In this document: piece after piece, positions 21,638 through 33,687 of the stretch | Numbering within the stretch: position 1 is the first letter of the stretch | Layout: every line of letters begins with the position of its first letter | Origin: Cristatella mucedo | Lineage: Eukaryota; Bryozoa; Phylactolaemata; Cristatellidae | DNA: 64,000 nt | Assembly: GCA_009760855.2 (NCBI GenBank) | Contig: WPIO01000035.1 | Coordinates: forward strand, 1,458,501-1,522,500 | Reading direction: 5' to 3' | Made by a program: the position numbers and the translations under genes | Notes under the pieces: generated by a model | The model's input: the letters and a program-made list of their open reading frames with translations, nothing else | Told to the model about the DNA's origin: nothing | Database searches by the model: none

Positions 21638-22381
21638 CATCACGTCCGATCCCTATCCAAGATTAGAAGCTGTCTCCCACAGTGGCTTGTAAAAAATTTA
21701 ACTAGCTCTTTAGTTCTGTCTTGGCTCGATTATTGTAATTCTTTTTTGGCTGGGCTGCCAAAGAAAGCTATTATGCCACTACAGCGGACTATGAATATGG
21801 CTGCAAGGCTGGTCTTCAAGTCCCAGCGGTTTAAGCACGTGTTGCCTCTGCTGAAAGAGCTAGAATGGTTGCCGGTTGAGCAAAGGATACAGAGCAAAGT
21901 TCTTACGCTGACCCACAAGGCCCACCACGGCTTGGCTCCTTCGTACCTAGCTGAACTGCTGCATCAGTTTTAGCCTGTTCGCGCCCTCAGGTCCTGTGTG
22001 GAAAATAAATTAGCTGTCCCATTCTTCCGCTTAAAGACAGTTGGCGACAGAAACTTTAGCTCTGCAGGTCCTAGACTGTGGAACTCGCTTCCACAATTCT
22101 TATGCAATGACAACTACTCTCCGACTGCCGACTATGGCACATCTTTTTCAGCGGTCCTGAACTGCAACTTCTATGCTACTCACTACCTCAACTGCTCTCC
22201 TGACTCTGCTATGCTTCTCACTTTCTCTTTGTTGCGTGAGACGAAGTCTGTTGGCTATCGAATGCGTACAGATAGCCGCTTAGGCTGTGAGTGGGCTATA
22301 CAAATCTCTCCTGCGTAACACCCGCATGGTCTTTATGACTTTGTGGAGTTACTGATGGAGATACATTACATTACATTACAA
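21638..22381 (+). mobile_element. LINE-B 3' fragment inserted in the LTR-like repeat
   Basis: A 5'-truncated LINE-B of about 745 bp, starting in RT (CACGTCCGATCCCTATCC) and ending in (ACATT)n at 22362-22380. Open frames at 21746-21973 and 21998-22318 are the two halves of the RT C-terminus, split by a single stop after HQF (TAG at 21971-21973). It is a relatively young copy. Confidence 0.85.
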
Positions 22382-22560
22382 CGGCAGGACCGAGGAAGCT
22401 GAACGGGCAACCAGCACTTCGTTCTAGCTTTCATCATCGTCGAACGCCCCTATAGTTTACTCTGTGTAGGATCCTAACTGTAGACTTGTTTAGTTGCCCT
22501 GATCTTCTGTATAGCTTGCGATCATATACAGAGATTTAACCTGACGGCTATTTTTCTTAC
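22382..22560 (+). repeat. Degenerate LTR-like copy 2, second part
   Basis: Resumes after the LINE-B tail. It carries TGTGTAGGATCCTAACTGTAG, matching TATATAGGATCCTCCCTGTCG in copy 1, then a weak match to the copy 1 end. Confidence 0.4.
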
Positions 22561-23079
22561 CCTAGCTCAGGGGCATGGAGAGTTTCGGCATAGCCAGGGC
22601 ATGTAGAGTTGACTGGAAATAGCCCCTGACCCATTGATTTCGGCTACAAAAGTAAAAAGTTTACTAAGTAAAGTGTACAGAGTTTAAAAGTAAATAGCCA
22701 GTAATTAAGAACATCTAATCTTTGATAGTTATTAATACTGTGCAGTTTTCAAAAAGAATAAGTAGCCAAAGGGTACACAGATTACCTTAACAATTGGTGG
22801 ACAGTCGATCAGCTGTAGCCACTGCACAGCGCTAGTGTATCCTTTTTGAAATGCTAATTTTAATTGCCTACCACGCAAGGTGAATGGCTTACCAAGTTAA
22901 CTTCCAGCTTTGCAACATAGCCTAACTAAATGCTCGTTAAGACCAGGAATCACTTCGAAGGAGTTTCAAGCGTTCGCCACATTCAAATGCCAGTTAACGT
23001 GACATCGAATTGATTGTTTTTACCAATGGGTCAATTAATGTGTACCTAGTTTTTGCAAAACAAAGTGACCAAGCTTGTT
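22561..23079. other. No feature recognised
   Basis: No recognisable coding or repeat content. The 5' edge of the following LINE-B may lie somewhat further left than drawn. Confidence 0.4.
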
Positions 23080-25280
23080 CACCATTCCTGCACCTTGGTT
23101 CTATAGCAATCAGCCAAAAGTAAATGTCCAACTATCAATTCTCCTAAAGATGCCCCGGGCCAAGCACATGATTGAACGTCGTTTCAAGAAATCGGTGTCT
23201 AATGCAGATTTAGTCAATTTCCACGACTTCTTTCGAATTTACACCCCAAAGCTTAAAAAACGACAGCTTCTTTTTTAATTTGAAAGCTGAATTCCTGCCA
23301 GTCAGACACTCAACAGATTTATAAGACAGTAAACCATTTACTGGCCAATGCTGTGAGGTCAAACTCCCCAGATATTAAGGGCAAAGCCGAAAGGTTTTTA
23401 GCCTACTTTACTAAAAAATTTGTGCACATTTGTGCCTCCATTAAGCCTCCTCTGACTAAAGCAATCACGGTTTCACAACCCGTGACCTTCCTTAAAAGGT
23501 TCTCTGAGGTTTCTGCATGTGATGTGGCTACCTTAATAAGGTCTAGCAAAATAAACTCGTCTACTGAAGACCGCATTCCCTCATCTCTGTGGTCTTCACT
23601 AGCAGACCAAATTAGCCCTGCCATAACCGAGATCTTTCATGCTTCTTTAGGAAAAGGGGTCATCCCTAAGTCCTTCTAATCGGTAATCGCTAGACCCATT
23701 CTTAAAAAGCCTGGATTAGACACAGAAGTCCTTGCAAACTATCGCCTAGTTTCCCTTTTTCTTTCTTATCAAAGATTCTTGAAAAAATTGTTGCTTAGCA
23801 GCTGGTTAAACATATCGAAAACAATGGAATGTCAGAAACGTTTTAATCAGAGTTCAAGAGGCAGCACTCCACCAAAACGGCTCACCTCTGTGTTAAAAAT
23901 GACATTCTACGTGGAAACGTCGACGGGAATGTCACTGCCCTAGCTCTGCTAGATCTGTCTGCTGCGTTCAACACCCTTGATAACGAGGTTCTGCTTGAAC
24001 GATTGAGAATAACGATCGGTCTGGCAGACGAAACACTGGCGTTGTTTAAGTCGTACTTGTCTGGTCGTGTTCAATCCGTGTCGTGTGGGGTCAAGTCTCA
24101 CACACGATAAGGGTCACCTGTGGAGTCCCTCAAGGGTCTGTACTCGGTCCCTTACTGTTCTTCATTTATACACATCATCTGGGAAAAGTGATTAAGCACC
24201 ATGGGATAGGATATCACTTCTATGCTGATGATACTTAGATGTATTTGTCATTCAAACCGTTGGAATCTGCTGCCGCAACTGAGAAACTGAATGCTTACCT
24301 TGCCGATATTCTATCCTGGATGTCGTACAAATTCCTGAAATTAAATGATAGTAAAACCGAACTGCTGCTCATAGGACACCCTAAGCGTGTGGCTGGATGT
24401 AAATAATTGCTCTTCTAATAGGTGATCCTATTGAGCGACCATCACCACGTGCCCGAAATTTATGTGTCGTTTTCGACAACAGCCTCAATTTTAAAAGCTT
24501 CATTCAGAAGGCGGCTTCTACCGCTAATCATCACGTCCGATCCTTATCCAAGATTAGGAGCTGTCTCCCACAGTTGCATGTAAAAAATTCAACTAGCTCC
24601 TTAGTTCTGTCTCGGCTTGATTATTCTAATTCCCTATTGGTTGGGCTGCCGAAGAAAGCTATTAAGCCACTGCAGGGGACTATGAATATGGCTGCATAGC
24701 TAGTCCTAAAGTCCCAGCGGTTTGAGCACATGTCTCATTTGCAAAAAGAGCTAGGATGGATGCCGGTCAAGAAAAGGATACAGAGAAATGTGCTTACGTT
24801 GACCCACAAGGCCCGCCACGGCTTGGCTTCTTTGTACCTAGTTGATCTGCTGCATCAGTTTCACCCTGTTCGCTCCCTCAGGTCCTGTGTAGACAATAAA
24901 TGAGCCGTTCCATTCCTTAGCTTAAAGACCGTCGGCGACAGAAGCTTTAGTTCTGCAGCTCCTGGACTGTGGAACTCGCTTCGACAATTCTTACCCAACG
25001 ACAACTACTCTCCTGCTGCCGACTGCGGATCACCCTTTTCAGTGGTCCTGAGCTGCTACTTCCACGCTACTCACTACCTCAACTGCTCTCATGAGTCTGC
25101 TATATTTCCCACTTTCTCTTTGTTGGGTGACACGAAGTCTGTTGGCTACCGAATGGGTACTGAACGCAGCTTAGGCTGTGAGTGAGCTATACAAAACTCT
25201 CCTGCGTAACACCCACAAGGTTTTTATGAATTTCCAGTGTTACAGACGGAGATACATTACATTACATTACATTACATTAA
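23080..25280 (+). mobile_element. LINE-B, long + copy (about 2.2 kb)
   Basis: Aligns with the - strand LINE-B at 50149-53700 from the linker downstream of the endonuclease through the RT and 3' UTR to (ACATT)n at 25253-25279. The RT N-terminal part is open at 23353-23679. Downstream, stops and frameshifts break the frame (for example after the YADD-equivalent YADDT at about 24220-24235). The endonuclease is missing, so the copy is 5' truncated. The left edge is uncertain by about 100 bp. Confidence 0.8.
23353..23679 (+). pseudogene. LINE-B reverse transcriptase N-terminal fragment
   Basis: 108 codons aligning with residues at the start of the 253-codon LINE-B fragment on the - strand at 51300-52061 (MRSNSPDIKG, PVTFLKRFSEVSACDVA, IPSSLWSSLADQ). 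A stop after VIPKSF ends the frame where the intact copy continues KSAIVRPILKKPGLD. It is a dead LINE remnant. Confidence 0.75.
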
Positions 25281-26644
25281 AATCAGCTCAGTTAATTCAC
25301 ATCAATAAGCTATAATACTGATTTCACACGGTTTTCTTTGATTTTAGGTATCTAGCATCCATTGCTTGACACAACGATGAGACATTTTTCCGAATAGAGT
25401 AGTCATGGTTTAACTGTTCTTCTTGCTTGAGTACCACACTCAACTCAAGAACTTCTATGATAAACAATTATCTTTAAGTTTCAAATACCTCAAATGAATA
25501 AAACTAACTACACAAAGTAACTCAATTTGATATCACATCAAACATGAAAGATAAACTTATCAGTTGGTCGCATGATTCTCGAACTCAGTTTATACTTAAA
25601 TTTGAATGCATAAGATTGTTTAGGCTTTCTTCAAAATTATGAAAACGTTTTATGCTTCGGTAACAGTATATTTAATATGCCTAAAGTATATCGTGGTCAA
25701 AAAGAGTGGTAAATAAATTTTCTTGAATCACGATTAATTTGATATTGTTCAATTTTCCTAACAGCAGATTCAACCAGGGCTTCATCGGCTATAACCGAGT
25801 AAACGAAAACCTGATAGCTATTCTTTTTAATTATTTCGTACGACCAATTTTATAGTGCAATCCATCAATACTCTCTTAAATGATTATGAAATATTCCAAT
25901 GCACAAAGAAGTTCTCAAAGTAGTGCTGTATCTAGGTAAGTTTACTACAAGTGAGTACCAACGAAGGGTTAGCATCTGAACAATTAAATATGCCCAAAGA
26001 ATTGCAACCAAGGTTTACGCATTAATCAAACACACCATTTTATAGAAGGTTGTCGGTTTGACTTACTAGTATAGCAGTAGTGGTAACAGTGTGCAGTAAC
26101 TCAAGTATGCAATAATTGGCACTCTATTTCAACGGCCGTAAATAAATCTTTCAAAATTAAGACAATATAAAGGGAGTGCAAACTTTTCTAATATTGTGAG
26201 CATGTAAATTTATTTAAGATCTAAATAATAATCAGGATGCCTGATGTCATTCAATAAACCTCTAAGATCTATCTTTTGAAGTAGTTTTAAGCATTCGTGT
26301 CAACCTCTTTAGGCATCGGAAATACCACAAGTATATTTTAATTATATTCAGAAAACCAGGGATGCCAGAGCTGAATAAATAATTAAAGATCAGCTATCAT
26401 CATTTAGAGACTAACTGCTGACTCAGTTCCATAATTCACCAAAAGTAAAAGAGTAATGGCTATGTTATCCAGCGAAGGCACGGGATTCCTGCAGAGCAAA
26501 TAAATAATGAGTTCGTTTTTCCGAACGTTTTTGTAAAGCTGAAATAATGTTGAATACCTAAAGCAATAACATAGGCTAATTTTTTTCGAATTTAACTCTT
26601 TTCAAACAATTGATTTGATTCCAGCTGAACTTCTTTTAATTTAG
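25281..26644. other. Repeat-free flank upstream of exon A
   Basis: AT-rich sequence without recognisable repeats, immediately upstream of the first Ig-like exon. It ends in the acceptor CTTCTTTTAATTTAG. Because exon A opens in phase 1, this must be an intron, so at least one more exon lies upstream. Confidence 0.5.
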
Positions 26645-27088
26645 GGTTATGTCTATATGCCGAGCCGGGAATTATCACAGGCGGCTTTCGTATGGTGACA
26701 ATTAATCAAAGTTTTATTATCGAATGCCACTTTTACCTTAAATGGGCTAGACATATTACTCAGGTGACACTTCAATACAGAAGGCTGAATCAACCTTACA
26801 CTACACCAGCGGACCACGGGACTGGAACTCAGCAGATAACCTATTGGATTCAGTCACCTAACCGTGTAGTATCGTCCAAAGGAGAAATGTTCTTTTCATA
26901 TGCGATAGCTGGGAAGCCGATAAGTTGTGGAATATGGAACACTTTTACACAGGACTTTTACTGTGAGTTTCACCTGGGTCCGGCCACTACATACAATTCT
27001 GGCCTATACAAATGCATTTATCATTCAAACTGGCAATCCACTGAAATCCTGAACAGTGCAGGGGGATTCAATCCTATTTTAGTAATAG
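26645..27088 (+). CDS. Ig-like domain exon A of a large multi-exon gene
   Basis: A 444-bp internal exon (148 codons) with acceptor TTTAATTTAG and donor G|GTAAGC, phase 1 at both ends. The product looks like one secreted or extracellular immunoglobulin-type domain. There is an early Cys in FIIECHF (about residue 28), a strand-like VTLQYRR, and a late SGLYKCIY (Cys about residue 124), which is the S/D-G-x-Y-x-C signature of Ig F-strands. Extra cysteines at about residues 95 and 107 could form a second bridge. The Cys-Cys spacing of 96 residues is longer than usual for a V-type domain, and the usual Trp about 11-15 residues after the first Cys is absent (one lies 6 residues after). The frame is open over its full length among decayed repeats. 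The shape recalls the first Ig domain of invertebrate lectin-type immune proteins such as molluscan FREPs, but no fibrinogen or lectin domain is present here. The domain type is well supported; the gene identity is unknown. Confidence 0.7.
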
Positions 27089-29399
27089 GTAAGCATACTT
27101 AATTATTGCTTACTATTATTTTATCTGCAGATGATGGATTACTATTTTTACCATTATTAATCTTTACAATAATTTCCTTACAGAGCTCCTTCAATTTCCT
27201 TCAGTTAATATAGAGTTAACATCCTTTTACACATCTTATTTCCGATTTTACCTTGATGTTATGCGATAAGCTTAAAAGTAATCATAAATAAAAAATGGTA
27301 CAAAATAAAAACAAAATCAGCTAGTAGAGTACCTGAAAGTGAAGAGAACAATGTTTGTTAATATAATAGATTACTTTCTACGGCTTTTATCAAAACGTTT
27401 AGTTTGATCAGCCACAAGTAAAAATACACAACTCATCGGGGGGGGGGGAGGGCCAGTTTTGTGAGGAATCATTTGCAGGTTAATCGCTTTACTTACATAA
27501 AACTAAGGGAAGGGGTGTTGTGAGCTCTGTATTCAGTAAGTCAGATGCTTAAAAAGCTTAGATAACACAAGTATTATATTCAGGGATTAACGTGCCAGAG
27601 AGCAGGCTTTGGGGACTCCAAATTAAGTGTTGACCTTTACCCAACTTTTTCGTATGGCATTATGGCGTTCCACTCGTATCTTTGCAGTGACTGGGCTAAG
27701 GCTATTCTCAGATAAGGTACTCAAGATAAGATATGTTTAAAATAATTTGTGATGCACCTATTAGTCACTATTTATCAGCTAGCCGTCTTCCAGGGGTCCG
27801 TAAAAACCTTAGAGCATCATGAGTTCGACCTGTCAAAAGATAAGATCGGCTGTACAACCTATACAATTAACATTTTCAGAGTTCTGTAAGTCTGGTCAAC
27901 CCAGTAGATGTCTCGCTTTTTCCTCAGAATGGAGTACAATTTCGACGTTTAGTAGTTGCTTGGGCTCCCATCAAATCCACTGGGCATTCTTTTGCAAAGC
28001 AGGTCATTGACTGCCTATTTAATTCCGCCTGCTAGTTGTCCACTCATTTTAAAGAAACGGGATTCTTATCAGTGATCAAGTTTTCAAAGAGAAGTCGTAT
28101 GCATTTCTAACTAATCTAGATGCAGATGGCTCCATGCTCTGGTGGCTTTGTTTCTGAAACTACTTATCTGGTTTTTTCTTTCAGAACTTGTGGTCTGACA
28201 AGCTAGTACTAATGGTTGTTGTCGAGGTTCAAGAATTATTTGGCTATATGAATTGCAGCTTTATTTAAGTGCAACCATTTGGAAATGTTACTCACACGTC
28301 CTCATTAAAGGATATCTAGCTCCCAGTTAGGATGTACTAACCTTGATCTACCATTGTAAATCGGTATAGCCTAACGAGGATTTTATGAATAATTCAAATA
28401 CACTTGCATGTGCTTCAGACCTTAATTAAAAAAAGAATGCCTCAGCAAGCATCATCATTAACCAAACAAAAACCTGCCCCACCTGTTTCTTGACTGCCTA
28501 TATAAATTCTGTTTGGTAAAGTACGTTAATAGTAGTGCTCATATCAGTAGCCATGTCCTAAATCTCTTTGTAAATAATGATATCTTTCTGGCTGACCTCA
28601 TTGTGAGCCGGCTGTCATCTACGGTAATCGCTCAGTCTCGTCAACTGTTCTTGCTCTGTATCACTTGCAACGTACCACGGTGTATGGCCAGTGATATAAA
28701 TTAAAATCTCTGAACCAGTTAAAGTTATAAATCCGTCGTTAGTTCCCGTCTTTTAAATCTGCACCCAGACACGGCTAACAGAATCAGCGAACTCAAAATT
28801 TAAGCGAACGTAAACGGTAAAATCGCTCTTAGCAGCACGGTAACCAAGATTAAGCCACAAAAAATGATCGTAAATATGTTTTTCGATTATCGAAAGAGCT
28901 TCGAGAGATATGCCTTGTTAAGCAAAGGCTCGTAAGCTTTTTTTACAGTCTGGATTAAGCAAAGCTTGAGCTAAATTCCATGGTAGGCTTCCTTGTAGCC
29001 CTCACCAGAAGCTTTGAAAAACACGGGCTTCTGTTTCATTGAACAAACTAAAATTATGCCATTCAAACCAAACCCAGGGTGGATTTAAAAGACGGTAAAC
29101 AATGTGCTTGGAAAATATGCGGGTCTCACTTCACCTATAACAATGGCTATTCTAATTTTCAGGCTTCTTTTTTAAAGAAACCTGTAGGTATTTTGCGTAC
29201 TTCCCTAAAACTACATGCAACTAAATGAATTATGGTGCTGCAGCTGAAATTTTTCTTAAGGGACCCAAGGCTTGAAGGGATGAATCATCCAAGGTTTCTT
29301 CTTGACGTGTAGCTTCACAAGTTAAGTCAGTTAAGCTCCGAAAGTCTCCAAAACGCCATACCTCATCCGTTAATTGTCTTCCGAAGACCAGCGAAGCAG
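27089..29399. other. Intron after exon A, first part
   Basis: AT-rich intronic sequence with a run of G residues at about 27439-27448. Open frames at 27819-28010 and 28513-28704 lack splice sites and motifs that would support them. Traces of LINE-B may begin near 29000. Confidence 0.45.
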
Positions 29400-31000
29400 A
29401 GTAATAACTAAAATTTGTAATGCTTCTCTAAAAAATTTTGTTCACCTAAGCCTTTCATGCTGAACACAGCTAGATTGATATCTAAAAGACCTGCATTAGA
29501 TTTACATAACCTTGCAAACCCTGGCAAACATTCAACCTCCAACACCCAGTCTTAGGTATACATTTTTGTAAAATTATCTTGAAAAAGTCTAAAACGGTTT
29601 ATAGGGAACGGGGAGAAAAATCAAGTGCAATGAAATGATATTAGTTTCTAGCAGCCCCGCTCTATTGACACTGATTTCCCCCATGCAAAAAATAGGATTG
29701 TAGGTAGTGGGGATGACTGGGGTGTCGCTGCTTTAGCCCTGCTAGATCACTTGGTAGTGTTTAACATTATTCATTGTTAAATCTAGTATTATTCCCTTTC
29801 ATTCAAGCCACGACGAATTGAAGGATAGAGGACAATATCAGAATTAACAGAAGTGGCCCCACCGTGTTTAAAACGTTAATCAACAATTTGTTTTCGATCC
29901 GTGGCTTGAGAATGTTTGGCCTCTCCAAACAGGTCATTAACCTGGGGAGTAGAGCGAGAGTCGATAATAATGCACTTGATACAGCACCCTCAGAGAACTC
30001 AATCTCTTTCTAGGCGCTTTACATTTGATGCAATTAAATTGTGAGTAATAGTTCTCATCGGTTCAATGGCTTGTGAATTTATACTGAGCCTTCGTGTAGG
30101 CATAATTTAAATGAATGGGATCTGATATCATGTGTTTGCTGGCGAAACTCACATGACTTTCTACTCTAACCACTCGGGATCTGCTACGCTGATAGACTAA
30201 CTGAAAGCTGGCCTTCAAAACCTTCGATAATAAATGCAATAACGTTTCCTTAAATTCAAAAACGACAGATCCTTAACTGAAACTGATTATATACAGCTAA
30301 TGGGGGATATAATGAAAAACCTTTTTCTTCTAGTAGAAGGTGTTGTTGTGGGACCATTACTCCCATAACAAACTTGGAAGCCCTCTCTGTTCTTTAGATG
30401 ACCATTTCGTCCGATGTCTACCTAAGATTACGGACTAACTACCATGTGGCTTAGAAAACAGCTTAACTGTCTCCCTAATTATGTCTAGGGTATGTTATTA
30501 CAATTACATTGTGATTATGACACTAAAGAATTAAACATAGCCACAGCAATTAATAAGTCAAATGATAGCAAGGCTAATTGCGAATTTTCTTAAAGTTCTA
30601 CCGTGTTTCTCCTGAAGTGGTGCTAGCTTCATGGTAATCAACTAATTCAGAGTACAGTTTTTAAAATGATCATGAAGACCCACTTTCCTGGGGTCCGTCG
30701 TGTTTATCTAAAGAGCTTCTACGGTTTCAGCACCTTCCTACCCCCAAGTTCTCTATCATTAACAAATTACCTGTACCGTTATCCTATGTTAAGCCGATAG
30801 CAGCAGTAAATTGTGCTCTGCAGATCATTGAATGTACAGCTAAATTCCATAACCCATACATAAATGATTGTATCTAATGCTGCCGATAATTTAAAATCTT
30901 ATCCAGCATTTACAGTCTGCTACCTATATGCTAGTTACTAAATAAACGTTTTCCACCTTCAGCTATGCTTATAATTTGTTTATTAAAGGAGATACATTCG
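29400..31000 (+). mobile_element. Ancient LINE-B copy
   Basis: Highly diverged but collinear with LINE-B. Around 29725-29770 there is TTAGCCCTGCTAGATCAC, matching the ALALLD region. Around 30410-30520 it matches TCCGATCCCTATCCAAGATTAG onwards, and around 30680-30840 the RT C-terminus (GCTCTGCAGATCATTGAATG against GCTCTGCAGGTCCTAGACTG). It ends near AAAGGAGATACATT at about 30990. All frames are destroyed. Confidence 0.55.
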
Positions 31001-32444
31001 TGTAACTTTACAAAGCCCATCAAAAAGCCAATCTGTTTAGGTTAGAAGCGTATTATAGAAAACTGGCCGGTGAAGCTCTTACTGATTCTTTATGTGTTTT
31101 CAGAGTCACGACAACTATGTATTTTTTTAGGCTAGAAATATCTATAAATCTAAAAATTGTGTAGGCAAAACCTGGTTAGCATAGTTCGAATATCACGTCA
31201 TGCAATTAAAAACATGATTAGGAAGTTTTTTAGACGACTTAATTCGAAGAAAAAGCAAGAAATCAACCGGTTGGGAATACATGAATCAGGAAATAGACCA
31301 GTCAAAGGAAGAGTAGCTGTTGCAATTTAACGCGAAATTACTTTAATTCCTGACCAAAATTGTCATGGTAAAACTGCCCAACTTTGCACTCTGGGTATTG
31401 TATTACTCTAACAGAAGTATGGATTGGTTCGAGAAACGTAATTTTAAGATAGATATATTGAATGCCTAACCCTACTTACTCTTTATTTCCTGTAATCGAT
31501 GAAGTCAACACTTTGCAATTTTAACCTGCTAAACAAAGGGAAACTTGACAGTCCAGTGAAAGTGGGTACCAATCGACATTTTGGAATAGATGATACAACT
31601 GAAAATAAATCCATTGGCTTCAGGAGCTATAAATGTCAAGCTAGTTTTAGGAATTCATGTTTTCTCCTCTTCGTGACAGCACTTTTTTCGTTACGAGCAT
31701 ATACTTACACTCATATGGTTAAAACACAAGTGGATTAAGCCGCTTGGGGTTGCAATGATAAGGTTGGGCCTATGTACTTCAAGCGGCTACTTGTCAACTC
31801 CAGATCTTTACACAAGCTTAGCAGCGTGCCATTTTATAACAAATTCTAGACAAGATTATGGCTTGTTTTTAGTTTGGCTGGTTTAGAATAAGCAGTTTAG
31901 CTATACATGGTTAAAAATATAACTCTTTGGTACAATATTTTAGAAAGGTATGTGGAATAATATCGACTCTCAATGAAGGTGACTCTGAGGCCTTTTAGCA
32001 TTTACAAGACCTAAACGCATATGCATACCTTCAAGCTAAAAAAGAATCAAGAGTATGTGCAATGAACGTTGTGAAACTTCCAAAAAATCCTTATCAGTAG
32101 CAGTTACGCCATTTTAGCGTTAAACAACTTTTAAAGTTCGCCGAAAAAATCTGCTGAATTTCAGCAATACTCAGTCCTACCCTGGCAATCAAGCATTATT
32201 ATTAGGGCTATCACCCGTCACCTGGTCTCACTGGTTTGCATTACATCTATCGAGACCATACTGGACTTTTTTAAGCCCAGTGACACCCTATGACAATAAG
32301 CTTAGGGTAGTGTCCGACTTTCCCAAGGAATCCATGCAATAGTGGATATAGGTTATGCATGCTATTGTGGGTAAAAGTAAATGATTATTCAGCAGCTCAT
32401 CTAACGTAATGTATCTCAGTCTGTAAGTGCAAAAAGCAATAAAG
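31001..32444. other. Intron, no feature recognised
   Basis: AT-rich. An open frame at 31499-31738 (+, 79 codons) has no motif and no clean flanking splice sites of phase 1, so I do not call it an exon. Confidence 0.4.
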
Positions 32445-32493
32445 ACTAAGTGGGTGTTACACAGGAGAGTTTCGTAGCACACTCAGAGCCTAA
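32445..32493 (-). mobile_element. LINE-B host element, 3' end segment
   Basis: GTGGGTGTTACACAGGAGAG and ACTCAGAGCCTAA match the LINE-B 3' UTR. The element is interrupted here by LINE-A and continues at 32818 and again at 36175. It forms the backbone of a three-layer nest. Confidence 0.7.
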
Positions 32494-32791
32494 TAATAAT
32501 AATAATAATATTACACTTGATAAAGCGCCCTCTGAGAACTTAATCTCTTTCTAGGTGCTTTAAATTTGCTGCAAAGTGATATGCAATAGAATAGTAAGTA
32601 AAATCATGCTTGAAAAACAAACAAAATGAATAATATGGTTAGGGGTGACATGCACAGGGTCAGCATGCAAATGTGGTTAGTGGCAGCATGCACAGTGTCT
32701 GCACGCATAAGCACATCAAGGGCGAATCACAGGGACCCACTAAATGCTGTCCTAAATAGGTGTGTTTTTAAGTTTCTTTGAAATGTGGTTT
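32494..32791 (-). mobile_element. LINE-A 3' fragment inserted in LINE-B (first insertion)
   Basis: About 298 bp of LINE-A terminus and 3' UTR with a (TAA)n tail, flanked by AGCCTAA at 32487-32493 and 32818-32824. Its 5' junction carries extra sequence: a 17-bp unit repeated twice (32792-32825). Confidence 0.8.
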
Positions 32792-32825
32792 GTGTTTAAA
32801 AGCCTAATGTGTTTAAAAGCCTAAT
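32792..32825. repeat. 17-bp tandem duplication at LINE-A 5' junction
   Basis: GTGTTTAAAAGCCTAAT occurs twice in perfect tandem. Each unit contains AGCCTAA, the target duplication. It looks like filler made during attachment of the 5' end. Confidence 0.75.
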
Positions 32826-32919
32826 CAGCTTTCGGTATGCATTCGGTAGCCAACCGACTTGATCTCGCCCTACAAATGAAAGCTGGGAAGCATAGCCGAT
32901 ACAGCAGGGAAGTTGAGGT
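32826..32919 (-). mobile_element. LINE-B host element, middle segment
   Basis: LINE-B UTR (CAGCTTTCGGTATGCATTCG, GGTAGCCAACCGACTTG) up to GAGGT at 32915-32919, the left target duplication of the second LINE-A insertion. Confidence 0.75.
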
Positions 32920-33156
32920 CATAATAATAATAATATTATTAATGCACTTGATAAAGCGCCCCCAGAGAACTGAATATCTTTCTAGGCGCTTTACATTTGC
33001 TGCAAAGTGAAATGAAATTGAATAATAAGAAAAACATGCTTGATAAAGAAACAAAATGAATAACGTGGTTAGCAGTGACAAGCACAGGGTCAGCATGCAA
33101 ATGTGGTTAGTGGCAGCATGCACAGTGTCAGCACCCATAAGCACATCAAGGACGAT

Positions 33157-33642
33157 TCACAGGGACCCACTAAATGCTGTCCTAAATAGCTGTGTTTTTA
33201 AGTTTCTTTTAAAAGTGGTCAGGTCAGGGGATGTTCTCACGCAGGTCGGGAGGGAGTTCCAGGCTTTGCGAGCATACGAACCAAATACACGGTCTCCAAA
33301 GGATTTAAGGTTTGTACGAGGTATTTCTAGACTGTTGGACGCCGAAAAGCGGGTGGTACGATGCTTGGCCTGATGGGAGAGTATGTCGGAGAGATAGGCT
33401 GGAGCCATAGAATGAAGGGACCTAAAAGTGAGCGACAAAACCTTGAAGTCAATCCCTTGCTTGACTGGTAGCCAGTGCAGGTGGGCGAGAAGTGGAGTAA
33501 CGTAGCAACTGCGACGCTCACGACAGACAAGCCTAGCTGCAGAGTTTTGCACCAGCTGCAATCGCCTGATCGCACATGCTGGTAGGCCAATAAGCAGTGA
33601 GTTGCAGAAGTCGAGACTGGATGTCATGAATGCATGGACCAA
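33157..33642 (-). pseudogene. LINE-A RT C-terminal region
   Basis: 161 codons beginning at an internal Met (VHAFMTSSLDFCNSLL) and running through LVQNSAARLVCRERR, LHWLPV, FKVLSLTFRSLH, GDRVFGSYARKAWNSLP to FRTAFSGSL. It is the same region as 1932-2636. It belongs to the 3255-bp LINE-A and is one frameshift away from the upstream palm fragment. Confidence 0.85.
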
Positions 33643-33687
33643 CTTGGACGAGGTATTCTTATCTAAACAAGCCCGAATGTTAGCAAT

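Noticed and set aside
31499-31738. 79-codon + strand frame in the intron between A and B1
   Set aside because: No phase-1 splice sites, no Ig or other motif. Length is unremarkable for this sequence.
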